Source: Istiophorus platypterus (lineage: Eukaryota; Chordata; Actinopteri; Istiophoriformes; Istiophoridae). Taken from it: a stretch of 64,000 bases of DNA. The notes under the pieces were generated by a model. That model was given only the letters and a program-made list of their open reading frames with translations, did not search any database and was not told the origin of the DNA. Every line of letters begins with the position of its first letter. Position 1 is the stretch's first letter. The stretch is taken from positions 12,360,501 through 12,424,500 of the forward strand of contig CM029114.1 in the NCBI GenBank assembly GCA_016859345.1, in the 5' to 3' direction. Below are positions 1-12,200 of the stretch, in pieces. The position numbers were made by a program, and so were the translations under genes.

Positions 1-533
1 ATGATGCACTCTAAACCCTGGCTGGGAATCCTCAAATAAACTATCATTATGTAAAAAGTCACACAGCTGGTTGGCGATAGCTTTTAAGATATGGGTCAAA
101 AAAAACTTCTGGATCAAAAGTATGTTTTTAAGAAGAAGTTTAATTACAGCTATTTTAAAAGACTATGGTACATAGCCTGTTAATAAAGACGGACTGATTA
201 TATCTAATAGTCTTGAGCTAAGGGCAAAACTTCTTTAGGCAGCCTAGTTAGAAGGGGTCTAAGAGACAGGTTAATGGTTTCGATGAAGAAACTGTTGAAA
301 TTAGTTGGTGAAGGTTGATAGGAGAAGCTCTGAGTATATCAGGTTTTGCGGCTGTTTCCAAGGTCCCTGTTTTTGAGGAAAAATCTGTGCAGATGGGGGC
401 ACGAGGAGGTGAATTTTGTCTCTAATAGTTAGAATTTTATCATTAAAGAAGTTAATGAAATTGTCACTACTGAGAGCTATAGGAATGCATGGATCAGTTG
501 AGCCGTGTAAGGTGCTGTACACTTAAAATTAAT
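1..533 (-). mobile_element. L2/CR1-like LINE fragment, ORF2 linker and N-terminal RT, cut by window edge
   Basis: Read on the minus strand, 522 to 301 gives a frame containing STDPCIP, ALSSDNFINFF and KILTIRDKI. This is the linker between endonuclease and reverse transcriptase (RT) of fish L2/CR1-like LINEs, and the same block recurs in the plus-strand copy at 25030-25120. A single in-frame stop at 303-301 is followed in the same frame by ETINLSLRPLL and KEVLPL. After a frameshift the RT N-terminus continues as LLDIISPSLLTGYVP, FKIAVIKLLLK, NQLCDFLHNDSLFED and GFRVHH, the last ending at base 1. The element therefore continues leftwards out of the window. It carries at least two stops and one frameshift, so it is a dead copy. 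The outer 5' boundary near 533 is approximate, since similarity simply fades there. Family assignment is from memory of conserved blocks. Confidence 0.85.
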
Positions 534-1749
534 TAGATGCATAGAGAGGTGTGCCTGTGGAGGGAAAGCCTGACTTGCTCGCAGAGCAATCATGTATTAG
601 AATTCATTATAAAAAGAACAACAGCCATTGGGGAAACACCATCACTCAGCTAGCTGACCAATGGTGTCCCTCATTCACTCACTCAGTCCTGTACATTTGC
701 ATTTATAGAGCTGGCCCCAGTGTTGCAGCTTAGTCAAAAATCAAGGTTTTTTGAACTGCAACTCTCTCTACTGCCTCTCAGTTCAAAAGCTACACAAATA
801 TAGTCTATCAACTTTGCTGCAATGTTATACAACATCAAATTTATCAGGTCCCATGTGCTTTTTAATTCAAGAGTCCTTCTCTCAAATCATTTTGTTAGCA
901 GCACCTGAATTGTGCTGTCAATCTCTGCTATACATGTGGGGCCAAGGTAACACTTCTACATAAGATTCTAAGTAAACCTTATTCTTTTTGACAGGGTCTT
1001 GTTTTTAGTAGCCTTGACTTATGTTATGGAAATAGAAACTCAGAAAATCCAGCCCTCTCTTACAAGCTGCTCTGACAGTCACCCTGTGGCATTGGCATAT
1101 CCCCTAATGTCTGCTTTTTCTGAGTAAACACAGGAATTTATACATTTTGAATAACTACTTTATAATACTTGGAGGGAAAATAGTATGCACACCTGATAAC
1201 ATGATTAGCCTTTCTGCTGATTAACATAGGCAGGGTGGTACCTAAACATTCACAGCAGATTGTATGCCCCCTAAGTAGGACAACTGTTCTCATAGATGGA
1301 CAAATATGGACAGTTAGGTGCCAGTGTCAGTTTATATAGTATTTTATCCCCATTCTTACTTTGAGATTCAATTCCTATGTAAAACTACTTATAGCAAAGA
1401 GTTTGTAATTTTTTTTGTAATTTTTTCTTTCAAAGGGTAGGGAGACTACTTATTGTAATTTACCAGGACAGATTGAACCCAAACACTGAAGCTCAGTGAT
1501 GAAGGATAACACAATGATTTTTATGATTTTGATTTGGCAGATTTAACAAACAGAGTCTCTGGGGTTTGCTGATGGAAAACAGACAGATCTCCCCTTGGTC
1601 CAGCAATGGTAAGAAGAACAAGTATTTGGAGAAGGGAATTCAACAGTCAGAGTGGATACACGCAGGTTCCTGGAGAGGCTGGTAGCTAACTGCAAGCGGA
1701 TGACTCTGTGGTAGGTGGAAATACAGATTAACAGGCATACAATCTTCAG
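534..1749. other. No gene seen; AT-rich unique-looking DNA
   Basis: Short open frames at 551-733 and 751-963 encode no recognisable protein and show no splice or codon pattern that supports them. Around 1406-1428 a unit of the form TTTGTAATTTTTT occurs twice in a row. No recognised repeat family was seen. Confidence 0.5.
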
Positions 1750-1990
1750 GGTAATTGGTCAAGTGAATTACCACATAAACCAATGGACAGTTCAACATAT
1801 ACTTGTGGTCTGGCCGAGTCTTTTATGCTGTGAGCAGGTGAGGTCTAATTTGCATGGTTGTTGAGGAGATAAGTGGCAGCTGCGCAGGTGAGGGGAGATA
1901 AAAACCAGTGGAGGCCGGCCAGCCCCGCCCTGAGGAAGACACAGACTCACAGCCAGGGAGAGAGCATTTGAACCCAAGACTATGATCCAT
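1750..1990 (+). promoter_or_regulatory. Promoter-like GC-rich block (CCAAT, octamer, TATA-like)
   Basis: Within about 150 bp the plus strand shows an inverted CCAAT (ATTGGTC, 1753), a CCAAT box (ACCAATGG, 1779-1786), an octamer ATTTGCAT (1848-1855), an E-box CAGCTG (about 1878) and a TATA-like GATAAAAACC (1897-1906). These are followed by a GC-rich segment (about 1907-1960) that stands out from its AT-rich surroundings. A decamer GCAGGTGAGG occurs twice (about 1833 and 1884). The order and spacing resemble a polymerase II core promoter or the promoter part of a solo LTR. No open frame, primer binding site or matching second LTR was found. Each motif alone is expected by chance in 64 kb, so only the clustering supports the call. 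Confidence 0.25.
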
Positions 1991-4900
1991 GGACTAAAAT
2001 ATCATGCAATACTTGACTTCACTACAGTTCTGGCTTATTTATAAATGAATGAATTACTATTGCCAAAACCTATTATGGAGCAGCACCATGTACCACTCAA
2101 CTCCTGTGGTGGAATAACAGAGGAAAGCAGGCAATACTGAATTAATAACCTTTGTGAATCCTGTCAGGAATTAAAGAATTGCGGCACAGGTCTGCAACAG
2201 TTTGTTAGATGCCCCATCTCAAAGCTCAAATCCTCAAATAGCTGAGCTGAAAACATTTATTTTACACTGTTTTGATTGCTAGACAAAGCATTGCGATTTG
2301 GCTGGTTTGTAAAAAAATGTCGCTATGTACTAATTTTTATTTGCCCCTCTTTGTAAATGTAATATTTTGGTCCATGTTTGGATCCTGTGCAATGATAGTT
2401 CCATTTTATTTCGGTCATTTGATTGGTCATTTGATGACACGTTTTGAAAGTGAAATTTTCGTCACCATGGTGAAACTATAATTTCTTACAGTATTCCTGA
2501 CTAGGTGAGCATACTAAGTATTTTCTCTATTATATGTTCTCTTCAACTCAAGGATGATGTAATGAAAGTACTTTAAAAATAATATACACACACTATATAT
2601 AACTTGTAGCTTACTGAAAATTAGCTCCAAATTACATGTTTGTTACAAACAACTTTTTAGGTATCAATCAGGCCCTTCCTTTCCAGTTGTTTATTGGTGT
2701 AAACGCTCCATCTTAATATTTTAACGCTTGTTGACTGCCACATTTTTTTTCTTTTTTTTATGAGTAACATTCTGTAATTATTTTTTACAGTGTCTTTCTG
2801 ATTAGAGGAGCAAGCACAGAAAGCATGCTGGCCCCATGTCTGTGAATAAACTCCAACACAAACCATATTAGAAGGAAAACGACAAAGGAAAAGAATTGAT
2901 TCCACTGTGTCTTACGTCAGATATTGATTACAGCGAGGACAACAATGGAGTGTGTGATATTGACAGCTAAGTCAGATATTACACAAATAAAAGGTTTCAT
3001 TGTTGATTGAGTCTCTGTGCCCACAGTAAATCATACACAACCACACTTTTATAGCATATTGCTTTTGTATATTGAATTTGATATTTCAAGTTTTGTGTTT
3101 TTATTAGTTTTCTGTTGTTAATACCTGTCAATGTCCTCCTAAATTAGCAAAAGTAGATCCCTCCGTTTTGCACACTACTGTCCAATTTTTGCCAACAGGT
3201 CAACAATGTATTTCAGTGATCTGAAACACTGGTTGGTCATTTCAAGTAGTGTCAAAGCACTCTCCTGAATCTCTGACCGTGTGAAAACTGAAACCCCTCT
3301 TGTAGCCATTTTGCTCCACATGCAGTAAGCCACACTGCTGTTATTCTCCTTTTTCTGAACACACAGCAAGAATTTCAGAGGTCCAGTCATGTTTTTTTTG
3401 TTTAGGTGTCACTGCTGAGGTAGCTAAAGGTTACACTCAGCCTTTTGTTTTGTGTTTTTTATTTTTTGCAAAGATCAGTGATGCACTGCTGAGTTACAGT
3501 CAAAATGATGGGACAAGTGCTTTGTCAAATAATCCCTCTAATCCATGACAGCTCCTTTCAGGGGGTTAAAACACCAAATTCTGTTTTTGGTCACTACTAT
3601 CTCGACTATCACAGAATATCTGGTCTTAGCCCCCTGTCATGGTAAATCCGCTAAAGATGCTGGAGAGATAAGAGGGTGGATAGGAGAGGAAAATTTTTAT
3701 CCCTGCTGTTTGCATCTGTGAAAGAGAACAGGCCAGACATGGGTCTGACATATATAACACATACAACAAAAATCAAATAGACAAACAAAAATAAATATTC
3801 AATGTGTGAGGCTGGCATTAGTCCATATTTTTCTTACTACCAGTAAACCCCAAGGCCAAATCCAGCAATGTTTTAGTCTGTCTCACATCTCAATACTTTG
3901 TGACTTCCCTACCCAAAATGTGGACTGGTGATTTCATTGACATAAGACAAACAGTAGAGTAAGAGTAGAGTGAGTAGTGAATCATACTTGAGTGATGCAG
4001 TCCTTTCTTTACATGTAGGGGTATTTTTTTTAGTCTTATTTCAGGGCATCTCCTGTGAGCTGATTGAAGCCCTCTCATCTCTCTGAAAATACAAGTAGCC
4101 TTCAAAATACTGGCAATAGCTCAGAAACACTTTGAAAATCTGACATCAGGAGGAAAGTATGTTTCACAACTTTTAATAATAGATTTTGCTTTAAAAAGTG
4201 AGAGAAATAATAGTTGATCCCAGTGAAGATGCTGTATGATGCATGGGGGAAAAGAGGTAAATATACTTAATACAAATCTTAATCTGCACAGAAATACTGT
4301 TTTTCTATTATATCGTAAATTATTCTAAAATAAGATGCCATACACAATGCACTGATTTTTTTTCCTTTTTAGTATCAATCATTGCAGGTTCATTTGTATG
4401 TTTGAAAAATGTGATAGAAAGCACTTAAGAGTCAAACTATTTTTCACAGGGCTTCTTTGAGTTTGACTTGGGGCGCATCTTCGGGGATTCTATAGCTCAA
4501 AACACAATTCTGCTGTTTGAAAAAGGTTCATTAGGCAATTAGGATGTTTTAGGCAATTAATCTGCATCACTCTCAGCAAGCAAATGGTCTCTCTCTGTGG
4601 GGGTGTATTGCTGCCAGAAAACTTGGAAAGATGATTTAATATTTCCATTTGACTGCCAGCCTGCAACAATGTCAGTTTAATTGATTGAATCTATTCTGAA
4701 CTGCTAACTCAATTGAAAACAATGTGTGCAGTGCAGCTGAACAGATCTTGTAACCAGATAGAAGGCTTGTGGCATCCCCTTGGTTCCTGTGGAAACATGT
4801 TCTGTCACAGTATTTAGTCTTTCAAATAGGTGTCTGGTGATGACGCTTCCCCTTCTTGCCTGCCTCACACTTGCTAAAAGGCTGAGATGACCTTTGCTGG

Positions 4901-6808
4901 TGTTGTCAGTCAGGCCCTTACGGCTCACATTCATTTCTACATGCTATGGTATAAAGTAGGAAGAAAAAAAAAACTGTGGAATTTTTTCCTCTAGTTAAAC
5001 GGTATGTAAATGCCAATGAAGTGTGACTGTGTTCCATGAAGTGACATATTACCTTTTCCACTGACAGGTTTTCTATTCAAACAGCAACACAATTCACTTT
5101 TAAATACTTTGAACTGATGGGAAAAATTACATTTATGTTCTTATATCTCAAGAGTTAACTATTATTTTGATTAAATATCAGCAATGCCGATCCCTTTAAT
5201 AGTTAAATCTAATGCTGCCTCTGCTGCTAGACATTGTCACTGGTGTCATGTAGCTATATTGGTTGAATAAGAGGGATGGAAAAAAAGAATCGTTGACCAA
5301 GATGTTTCATGAATAAATTATTGGCAAAGATTGTTTTCACTGCAGATATTCTTCTTTTTTGATAACAATACTCATCATTGGTGCAGTGCAGATCAGCACC
5401 AAAAACTTCTTCAACAAACTTCTAAAGGATGCCTCATGTTCCCCAGGGCTACAGTGATGAATATGAGTGCACTATGGGCTATACTTAACCAATCCCTTTT
5501 GGGAATCCCGTTGGAAAATATCATGCAATTAAAACAGTATATAACACGGAATTTTATTCATTATTGATAGCTTAGTGAAACGGACAATTCATGTTAGAGT
5601 CCCTGTTTTAAAGCCAGGGTAGGCAACTAGTCATCTTTTAGGAAAGTATCTGTAATTTTGTATTAACATAACCCAGTTCCAGTGTTCAGTTTTCATTGAC
5701 ACGTCTTATTTACCACCTTTATTTTCGATGAAAAAGTAAACAAGACAGATACACTACTGATATTAAATTACATGATAACCAGGGTGAGAGCAAGACACCA
5801 TAAGCAGAAAAGTCAATGACAGAAATCAATGTAAAAGTAACACACTGCGGAATCTTTGTTGTTATGGCAATTCACAACAAAGCATAATGTATTTACAGAC
5901 GAGTATCATTTTGACTGTTATTTTGATGAAACTGTAGATCTTTCCTTAATGCTTGTGTTTACATTGAAGCTCAATTTAGGTAAAGAATTCAATCAGAATA
6001 AAATTTCTTGTGTAAACACTTTACATGAGGCAGAATAAACAGAGTCATTCAGGATAAAATTCATGCTGCTTTAAGATCCATTATGACTAATGTTTTCGGA
6101 GGGTGTCAATTAGGCAGATGTACACCTTCTGTATACCATATTATTTTTAGAGTTGTGTCATCTGCATAAAGTTCACAACATTTGTGGCTTACATTTGAGG
6201 GTCCATCATAAGCTGCTCTGAATTTTTTTTATGTTTTGTTTTTTTTTTACATTGGCATTTGATGATGGGATCTAAATCTTATACTATAACTTACCATCTA
6301 GTTTGGGACTGGTTTCATGTGTAAATAGTCTGAGTCACACAAAAAGAGAGAGATTTCTCTACTCTGGAAAAGTCATTCAAGGCGTACTTAACCCTTAAAA
6401 GTTCAATTTAGTTTGTTTGGCAATGCAGTTCAAATAATTTCCTTGAAGTATCTGTCAACTCCAAAGCCAGGCAAGCTGATAAATCTGTATTGTTACTGTC
6501 TCATATTGTTTATAAATTTATTCGCCCTTACCTATGGTTGGCAGATGTATTGTTAGTATACAAGGCATACAATGCTAGCCTAAGGACCCGCACACCCCAC
6601 GAACACAAGGCACCTAGATATATTTCCACCCTTATTTCCACCTATGAGCTCCCATGATGGATGGATCAGGATGTGTGGATATGGTTTGTGTTGGCAGAAG
6701 TAACAATGTTGAATGCTAATTGTTTTGAAGGGCACAGGATTCATTGGTTGTTATGGTAACAAGAGACTGCACAGGAGTGCAGTAGAGATGTGGTGAATGA
6801 TAGAAAAG
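1991..6808. other. No gene seen; AT-rich unique-looking DNA
   Basis: Small open frames here (up to 82 codons) are unrelated to known proteins. There is a tandem duplication of GGTCATTTGAT at about 2413-2435 and a close direct repeat TTAGGCAATTA at 4531 and 4549. T- or A-runs occur near 2743, 4968 and 6240. No recognised transposon was seen. Confidence 0.5.
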
Positions 6809-6857
6809 GTGGATGGATGGATGGATGGATGTATGGGTGGATGGATGGATAGATAGA
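6809..6857 (+). repeat. (GGAT)n microsatellite
   Basis: About ten GGAT/GATG units are interrupted by one GTAT and one GGGT variant, and they pass into GATA units at the right end. The minus-strand open frames that cross it (serine/isoleucine/histidine-rich) are products of the tandem repeat and not genes. Purine-rich DNA follows to about 6950. Confidence 0.9.
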
Positions 6858-8204
6858 GATTTAACAAAAAAGGAATATGAAAAAAGATAGATAGAAAAAG
6901 ACAAATAGACAGGACGACAACGGAAGAGAAAGACAGACACAAAGAGAGGTGTCTGTAAAACTGCTGTGAGCTCAATGTAATTCTCTCTCTACCAGTATAC
7001 ACTATCCGTGTGTCTGATGTGGTAGTGAGAGAGCTCTGTTTGGTTTGTAATTTATAAAGGAGATTGAAAAAAGATCAAAAACTTATTGAACAGGGAAGAG
7101 TTTTAACAAAAGACTACAAAAACAGGGCTTTGATTTTCTTATTTTTGCAAAGAGAACTTCGATAACAGCTTGATAGCCCCTGGCTTGGGAGAGGAATCAA
7201 GAGAATCAAATTTTTACACAAGGTTACAATGACGAATGCACATCTTATGAGTATGATCATTCAAGATTAATAAATATGACAACAGTCAGTTTTAATAACA
7301 GTAGTATATATATATACTGCAGCTCATGAGCTCATGAACCATTAACAGTCGTGTTACAGTCAGTTTAAGTTATGTCGAGCACCTCTTGCACCCCATGGCC
7401 AAAAAGTCCTTATTTAGGTTAAATGTTCTAAATGTTCTTTGGCTAAATGTTCAGTGTTATCTTAGATAAAGGAATCCTGTATTTCTAAGCCTAAAATTCT
7501 GTGAGAAGTATGCTATGATATTCTCAAAAGCACATAAAAAGAACACAATATAATGAGTAACTTTATAAAGTTATGCTTTGATGGGCTTTAAAAATTAAAG
7601 ACCAGTAGCTTTTCACTGGGCATTAAAATGTTCCAATTAGGTTATCATTTCAAAAACCATAATAGATGCCCTACCAAATAATGGGAGACTTAGTACGGGC
7701 ATGTCTTTACTCTGTATTACAATGAAAAAATGGGTGCAAACTTTCATATAGTTTTCTTTTTTCAACTCAGATCCTATATCATTTGAATTGATTTGGACAA
7801 TGAATAGATGTAAATGTGTATTAACCTTTTGATTACTTTTTTGCTGCAAGCATGCGTTTTTTTGGAGTTTTTTATGTTGACAGAGAGCTGCTGATGCTAA
7901 TGCCGGTAAAGTGAATAACTTTGTATGGTCCTGACAATGCTGCCAGAATCATTTTACTTGGCATTTAAAATCTTAACATTTACAGCAGATCATTTATAAG
8001 AATACATAACCTGACATATTTACATTTCACTTTGGGAAGATTAAAGGTATAACTAATGTTTTACAATGTACTTGTTGTAGCTACGTAGGCCAGTAAGTCA
8101 TGACACTGAGCCAGCAAAACAATGTTACACCTAAATGTCATGGTACAATTTTTTTATATTTTTCATAGGACAAGTACAATATGGAACCAGTGAAACAATG
8201 AAGG
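6858..8204. other. No gene seen; purine-rich stretch then AT-rich DNA
   Basis: The first 100 bp have a plus strand dominated by A and G. A short (TA)n tract lies at about 7304-7316. Immediately after it, AGCTCATGAGCT and CATGAGCTCATG form two overlapping 12-base palindromes (7321-7336). No coding sequence was recognised. Confidence 0.5.
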
Positions 8205-8348
8205 ATGAAACCAGGGTCTACCTTGTTCCCTCTTTTCTCATCTACCCTGGTGGTTAGCCCCTATACCATCCAAGAAGGAAAAGCTACGGCCATCCAGTTT
8301 GACTACCACTGTTCTAACACTGCTGAAGGTGTCAAAAGCATACAGTGA
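8205..8348 (+). other. Small ORF (47 codons), unrecognised
   Basis: An ATG at 8205 opens a 47-codon frame ending in TGA. It starts MKPGSTLFPLFSSTLVV, a hydrophobic N-terminus that could pass for a signal peptide or membrane segment, and ends TAEGVKSIQ. The product is not recognised. An open frame of this size is common by chance in vertebrate DNA, so this is recorded only because a second open stretch follows at 8876. Confidence 0.12.
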
Positions 8349-8875
8349 GCATAATGATAATAGCATAATACATTACAGACATCTGGCAAGTTAGCAGCCA
8401 TCTAACAGCATCTAGACAATGGATGCAGCCTCTCTCAGACCTTACCTGTTTTCTCTCACTATGGAGAGAGCTACAAATTACTTTTCTTGAGCCAAAGGAG
8501 CATCAGCCTCTTTATCTTTATTTTGTCCCGCCACTACACTTAATGCTGCAGACAAGCTGTTTATGTCACACCAAAGGAGACAGGTCTCTCTTTCTCTCTG
8601 CTTGGTTTGATGACTCTGCCCATTTTTTCTCAGTGTGAAAGTGAAGTCAGGTGGGCCCACAGTGCCCCAGTCTGTCTCACTGGATACCCACTCTCAAAGT
8701 GTAATTTCTGAAGTTATGCAGCTCAACCTTTCCTTGGCTGGATGGGATTTGAGGACACAATATGTGCTGTAATTCAATATCAACCTCCTCCCTTCTGTGG
8801 CATTTTACGCACCTTCGTCTCCAACTCGGCTGAGATAGTTGTGATGGACGAAGAAATAATTTCTCTTTTGCTTCA

Positions 8876-9286
8876 TTGGGAAGAGGCATACACAAATTCT
8901 GCTTACTTGTAGTTTATGGTCCCCGACACTACAGGGGACATGATTCTGATCCTGGATTTATGGATTCTGAACTGTCATATTTTGATATTTCAACAGCTAT
9001 TGAAGTACCATCATTCCAGAGACTGGTTGACATCTGTAAATTTGACATGCATGGAATATGAATGTTCCCATCATACCCCATAACAGAAAATTTCTACTTT
9101 TCTGCATTCAAGGCCAATATGTTCCAGATAAACCAGCTCCCCTCCAGCTACAGTCTGCCTCTGGGCACAAGCCCCAAGTGTTTGGAGACAGTGCCACTCA
9201 CTGTGAGAGTTGTTGACTGGTTGATTCTTGCCCTGTCTGGTCAGGAATCCAAATCTCTCTTGTATTTCAACTCATCACACATCTGA
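8876..9286 (+). other. Near-continuous reading frame, 135 codons with one stop, unrecognised
   Basis: Two open stretches, 8876-9061 and 9062-9286, lie in one frame and are separated by only a single TGA (9059-9061). The conceptual product includes YGPRHYRGHDSD, FMDSELSYFDIST, VPSFQRLVDICKF, YPITENFYFSAF and LTVRVVDWLILALSGQES. The composition is ordinary for a globular protein and less AT-biased than its neighbours. I do not recognise the family. It could be a decayed exon or retrocopy, a transposon-encoded fragment or chance. There is no start codon in good context and no clear splice acceptor or donor at the ends. Confidence 0.2.
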
Positions 9287-12200
9287 AGAGGTGTTTGGAT
9301 ATTTTGCTGTCCCTGGATGAGCATTTGAGGAAATGACCATGTTTCTGCCCGAGTTCTTGTCTGCAGCTCAAGCTGCTATACATGATATACATTGATGTCC
9401 CAGTCAAGTTTTTTTTTTTGGCCTTGATTCCAATCAAAGTCCATAATTATGTGGTATCTGGCAATACAAAATCTCTTCTGATACTTTTGATTACATAGCA
9501 CCAGAGGATAAGCAAGTTTGATTAAATTTGTATCTAGCGCATAGAAATACAGGTGAAGTCTACCGAGTTTGGCATACCTTATTATTTCAAGCTACTTTTA
9601 CGAATACTGGAGGTCCTGGTTTAAAACTATTATACTGATCCAATTAAATCACTGGTATTTCATGAATTTGATTTTAACTAAAGGAATGTGACCCTTGAAA
9701 TTGATATGGCGTAGTTGGCTAGAGAGAACCACTTTGGTGGTGTTGTTGGAACTACACATATAAAGTCCACTTGTAATTGAACAGCAGTTTTTTAAGTGAG
9801 GTTTGTTCCCTCATAAATAATCTATAGCGGAGTACACACACTGGCTACCAGAGAGCACACAAACCCAATAACAGCTGAGTTTCATTTTGGTCTGTCATCA
9901 AGTTAGTGTTCTTACAACACAGTAAAGTCAACAAAGGATCACCATTTTATTGGCTTTACTTTAGCCAATAGTATTCCATAACATTATCTTCAAAACATAT
10001 ACCACCATAAACCAAATAAGTTTGCAGCAACAGAAAATACAATCTTTATAATGTGTACAATTTTTTTTTTTTTTTATTGCTGTACAAAGGCAGAGGCCAA
10101 GGCCGAGCAGAGGTAGTGGAGACATTGACACCACTACTTTCCTTGAAACCTGAAAGTTAATTAAACTGGATACTTCTAAATGCAACTGAGATATTCTTAT
10201 TTTTTATAATGTATGAATATAGAAAGTTAGTATTATCTATTTAAATTTGGTCATTTTGATTAGGCCATGCTTTCTCTATCATATATGGCCTATAGTCATG
10301 CTATTATACACACTGATGGTGACTTCAAGCTGCACTGACTAGCCAAACAACTTACAGATACCTGATAACAACATAAAGTAAGCCTCATTGTCAAAACAAT
10401 AAGAAAAACAGGCAATGAATGTGCAATTATTGTATTTTTTTAATTTATTGTACACTATGCCTCTGGGTATAATATAGGAGTGGGAAGACATTTCTGTATT
10501 ATGCTTTGTGTATGGCTGATTAAAGTGAAAATAACTAACTGGCTATCTATAGAATTTAAAACATATACAGGGATACAGCCTCTGCAGTTCTTTCTCACCA
10601 CACTCTTCTCACCTTGGAAGCAGAAGTAGAAAACACAACAGAAAACACTACTTTGAGCGTAGAAATCAAAAGACCCTATAGGTGCACCTGCAGCAACAGT
10701 TTGTGTGCCCTTGCCTTGAACTCGCTGCATGTATCCTTGTGCATATGCACATTTCAGCAACAGTCGGTCAGACATTCTAGGACCAGAAGTTTTGATTTGA
10801 CAACTTCAAAGGTGCTGGTAAGTTGATTTTATTACATTTGGACCAAGTGAGGTCCAAAGCTAGCCAATTCCCCTTATTTCTAGTCTTAGCTAAGCTGATC
10901 AGCCCCTGAAAGTAGCGAAATATATAAAATAAAAAAAAATGTTTATAAAAAAATATAAGATCTTCTCATCTGGCTGTCCAGTAGGAGAGAATAAGTGAAT
11001 TTCCCGAATGTCAAACTATTTCTTTCAGAATAGGGACATTGCTGCTGGTCAGGCTCCTTTTCAGTCGGAGTAAAATTTATGCTGTTATGCGAAATTTAAA
11101 TGGTGTTACTCAAATAAGCATATATAGGTGATAACCTCAGTTGCTGTCAGTTCACTTAGTCTCTGAAACCTATGCTTAATAGTATTATTCTCATGTGCTC
11201 TTACAATACCCGACTGACACTGGGTTTTTTCCAGATTTCAATCTAGGCACAAACAACACAAGAGATTAGGCTTTGCTTGTTTACAGGCTATAACCCCAAT
11301 ATGTCCATCTTGTTTCTGTAATGATAATACTTGGGCAGGGTAATTCAAGCAGTTTGTATCCTAACAATTTTACTGTGTTTGATGAACAACCCTGTAAATA
11401 TAAATCAACTATTTCATATTTGTATGAAAGTATGGATGTTTATGTTATGTTTCTTCCAGCAGGCTCTGCCTACTAACTGTCTGAATGTGTATATCCAAAG
11501 ACTATTATACACAAGGCCCACAACTATTTATCCTTTCAAAATAAAGCAGCTGTTGGTGTGCTGAATCTTAGAGGTAATGAAGTACACATACATTATTTAG
11601 ACTGGAGCAATCATTAAAAAGCACTTGGATAATACTTCACAAGCTGTTCAGAGCATTCTATCTTCTGTTTTTTTGAATACACATGAGGTATTATATTTAT
11701 AGAGGTTCAGGCTGACTGGGAAAAGTCACCCATTCGGAGGATCCAGGGGTGTGGTTCCCTTGAAAATTTTGAAGGTCATGAGATATCCGTTTAGGTACTC
11801 TTATATTTTTTCTCATATTTTGAAGAAAAATTAAAAGGCCTACTATCACTGACATACTATCACCACATTTAGGAGAGGTTTTGGTTTTTGGCAGTTTCAA
11901 GCAGATATAATAATAGAGATAATAATCATACCCAGTCTGTCTGTCTAATTTTTAGGATCAAAGCTGTATATACAACTTAATCCTGATTTTATGTTGTCCA
12001 GTTATGTGAATGATAACACATGTATTTTGTACGTTTGACCTTCTTAATAAATTTAACCACTATTTATTGAAGGCAGACACTTAGTACACATGTACTAGAT
12101 AGAGTTATGTGCAGGGCAAAGTTTTAAATTTTTTTTTGTATTGTCAGTCCTTGATAACTTGGCCAACAGTCAACATTGTCAGCACCGTCCTTTAATTATT

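Noticed and set aside
2446..2455. GAAAGTGAAA, an interferon-response-like motif
   Set aside because: About two matches to GAAANNGAAA are expected by chance in 64 kb, and no promoter lies next to it.
6716..7002. Two overlapping minus-strand frames of 74 and 83 codons
   Set aside because: They read Ser/Ile/His/Pro runs from the (GGAT)n microsatellite and the purine-rich flank, in two registers at once.
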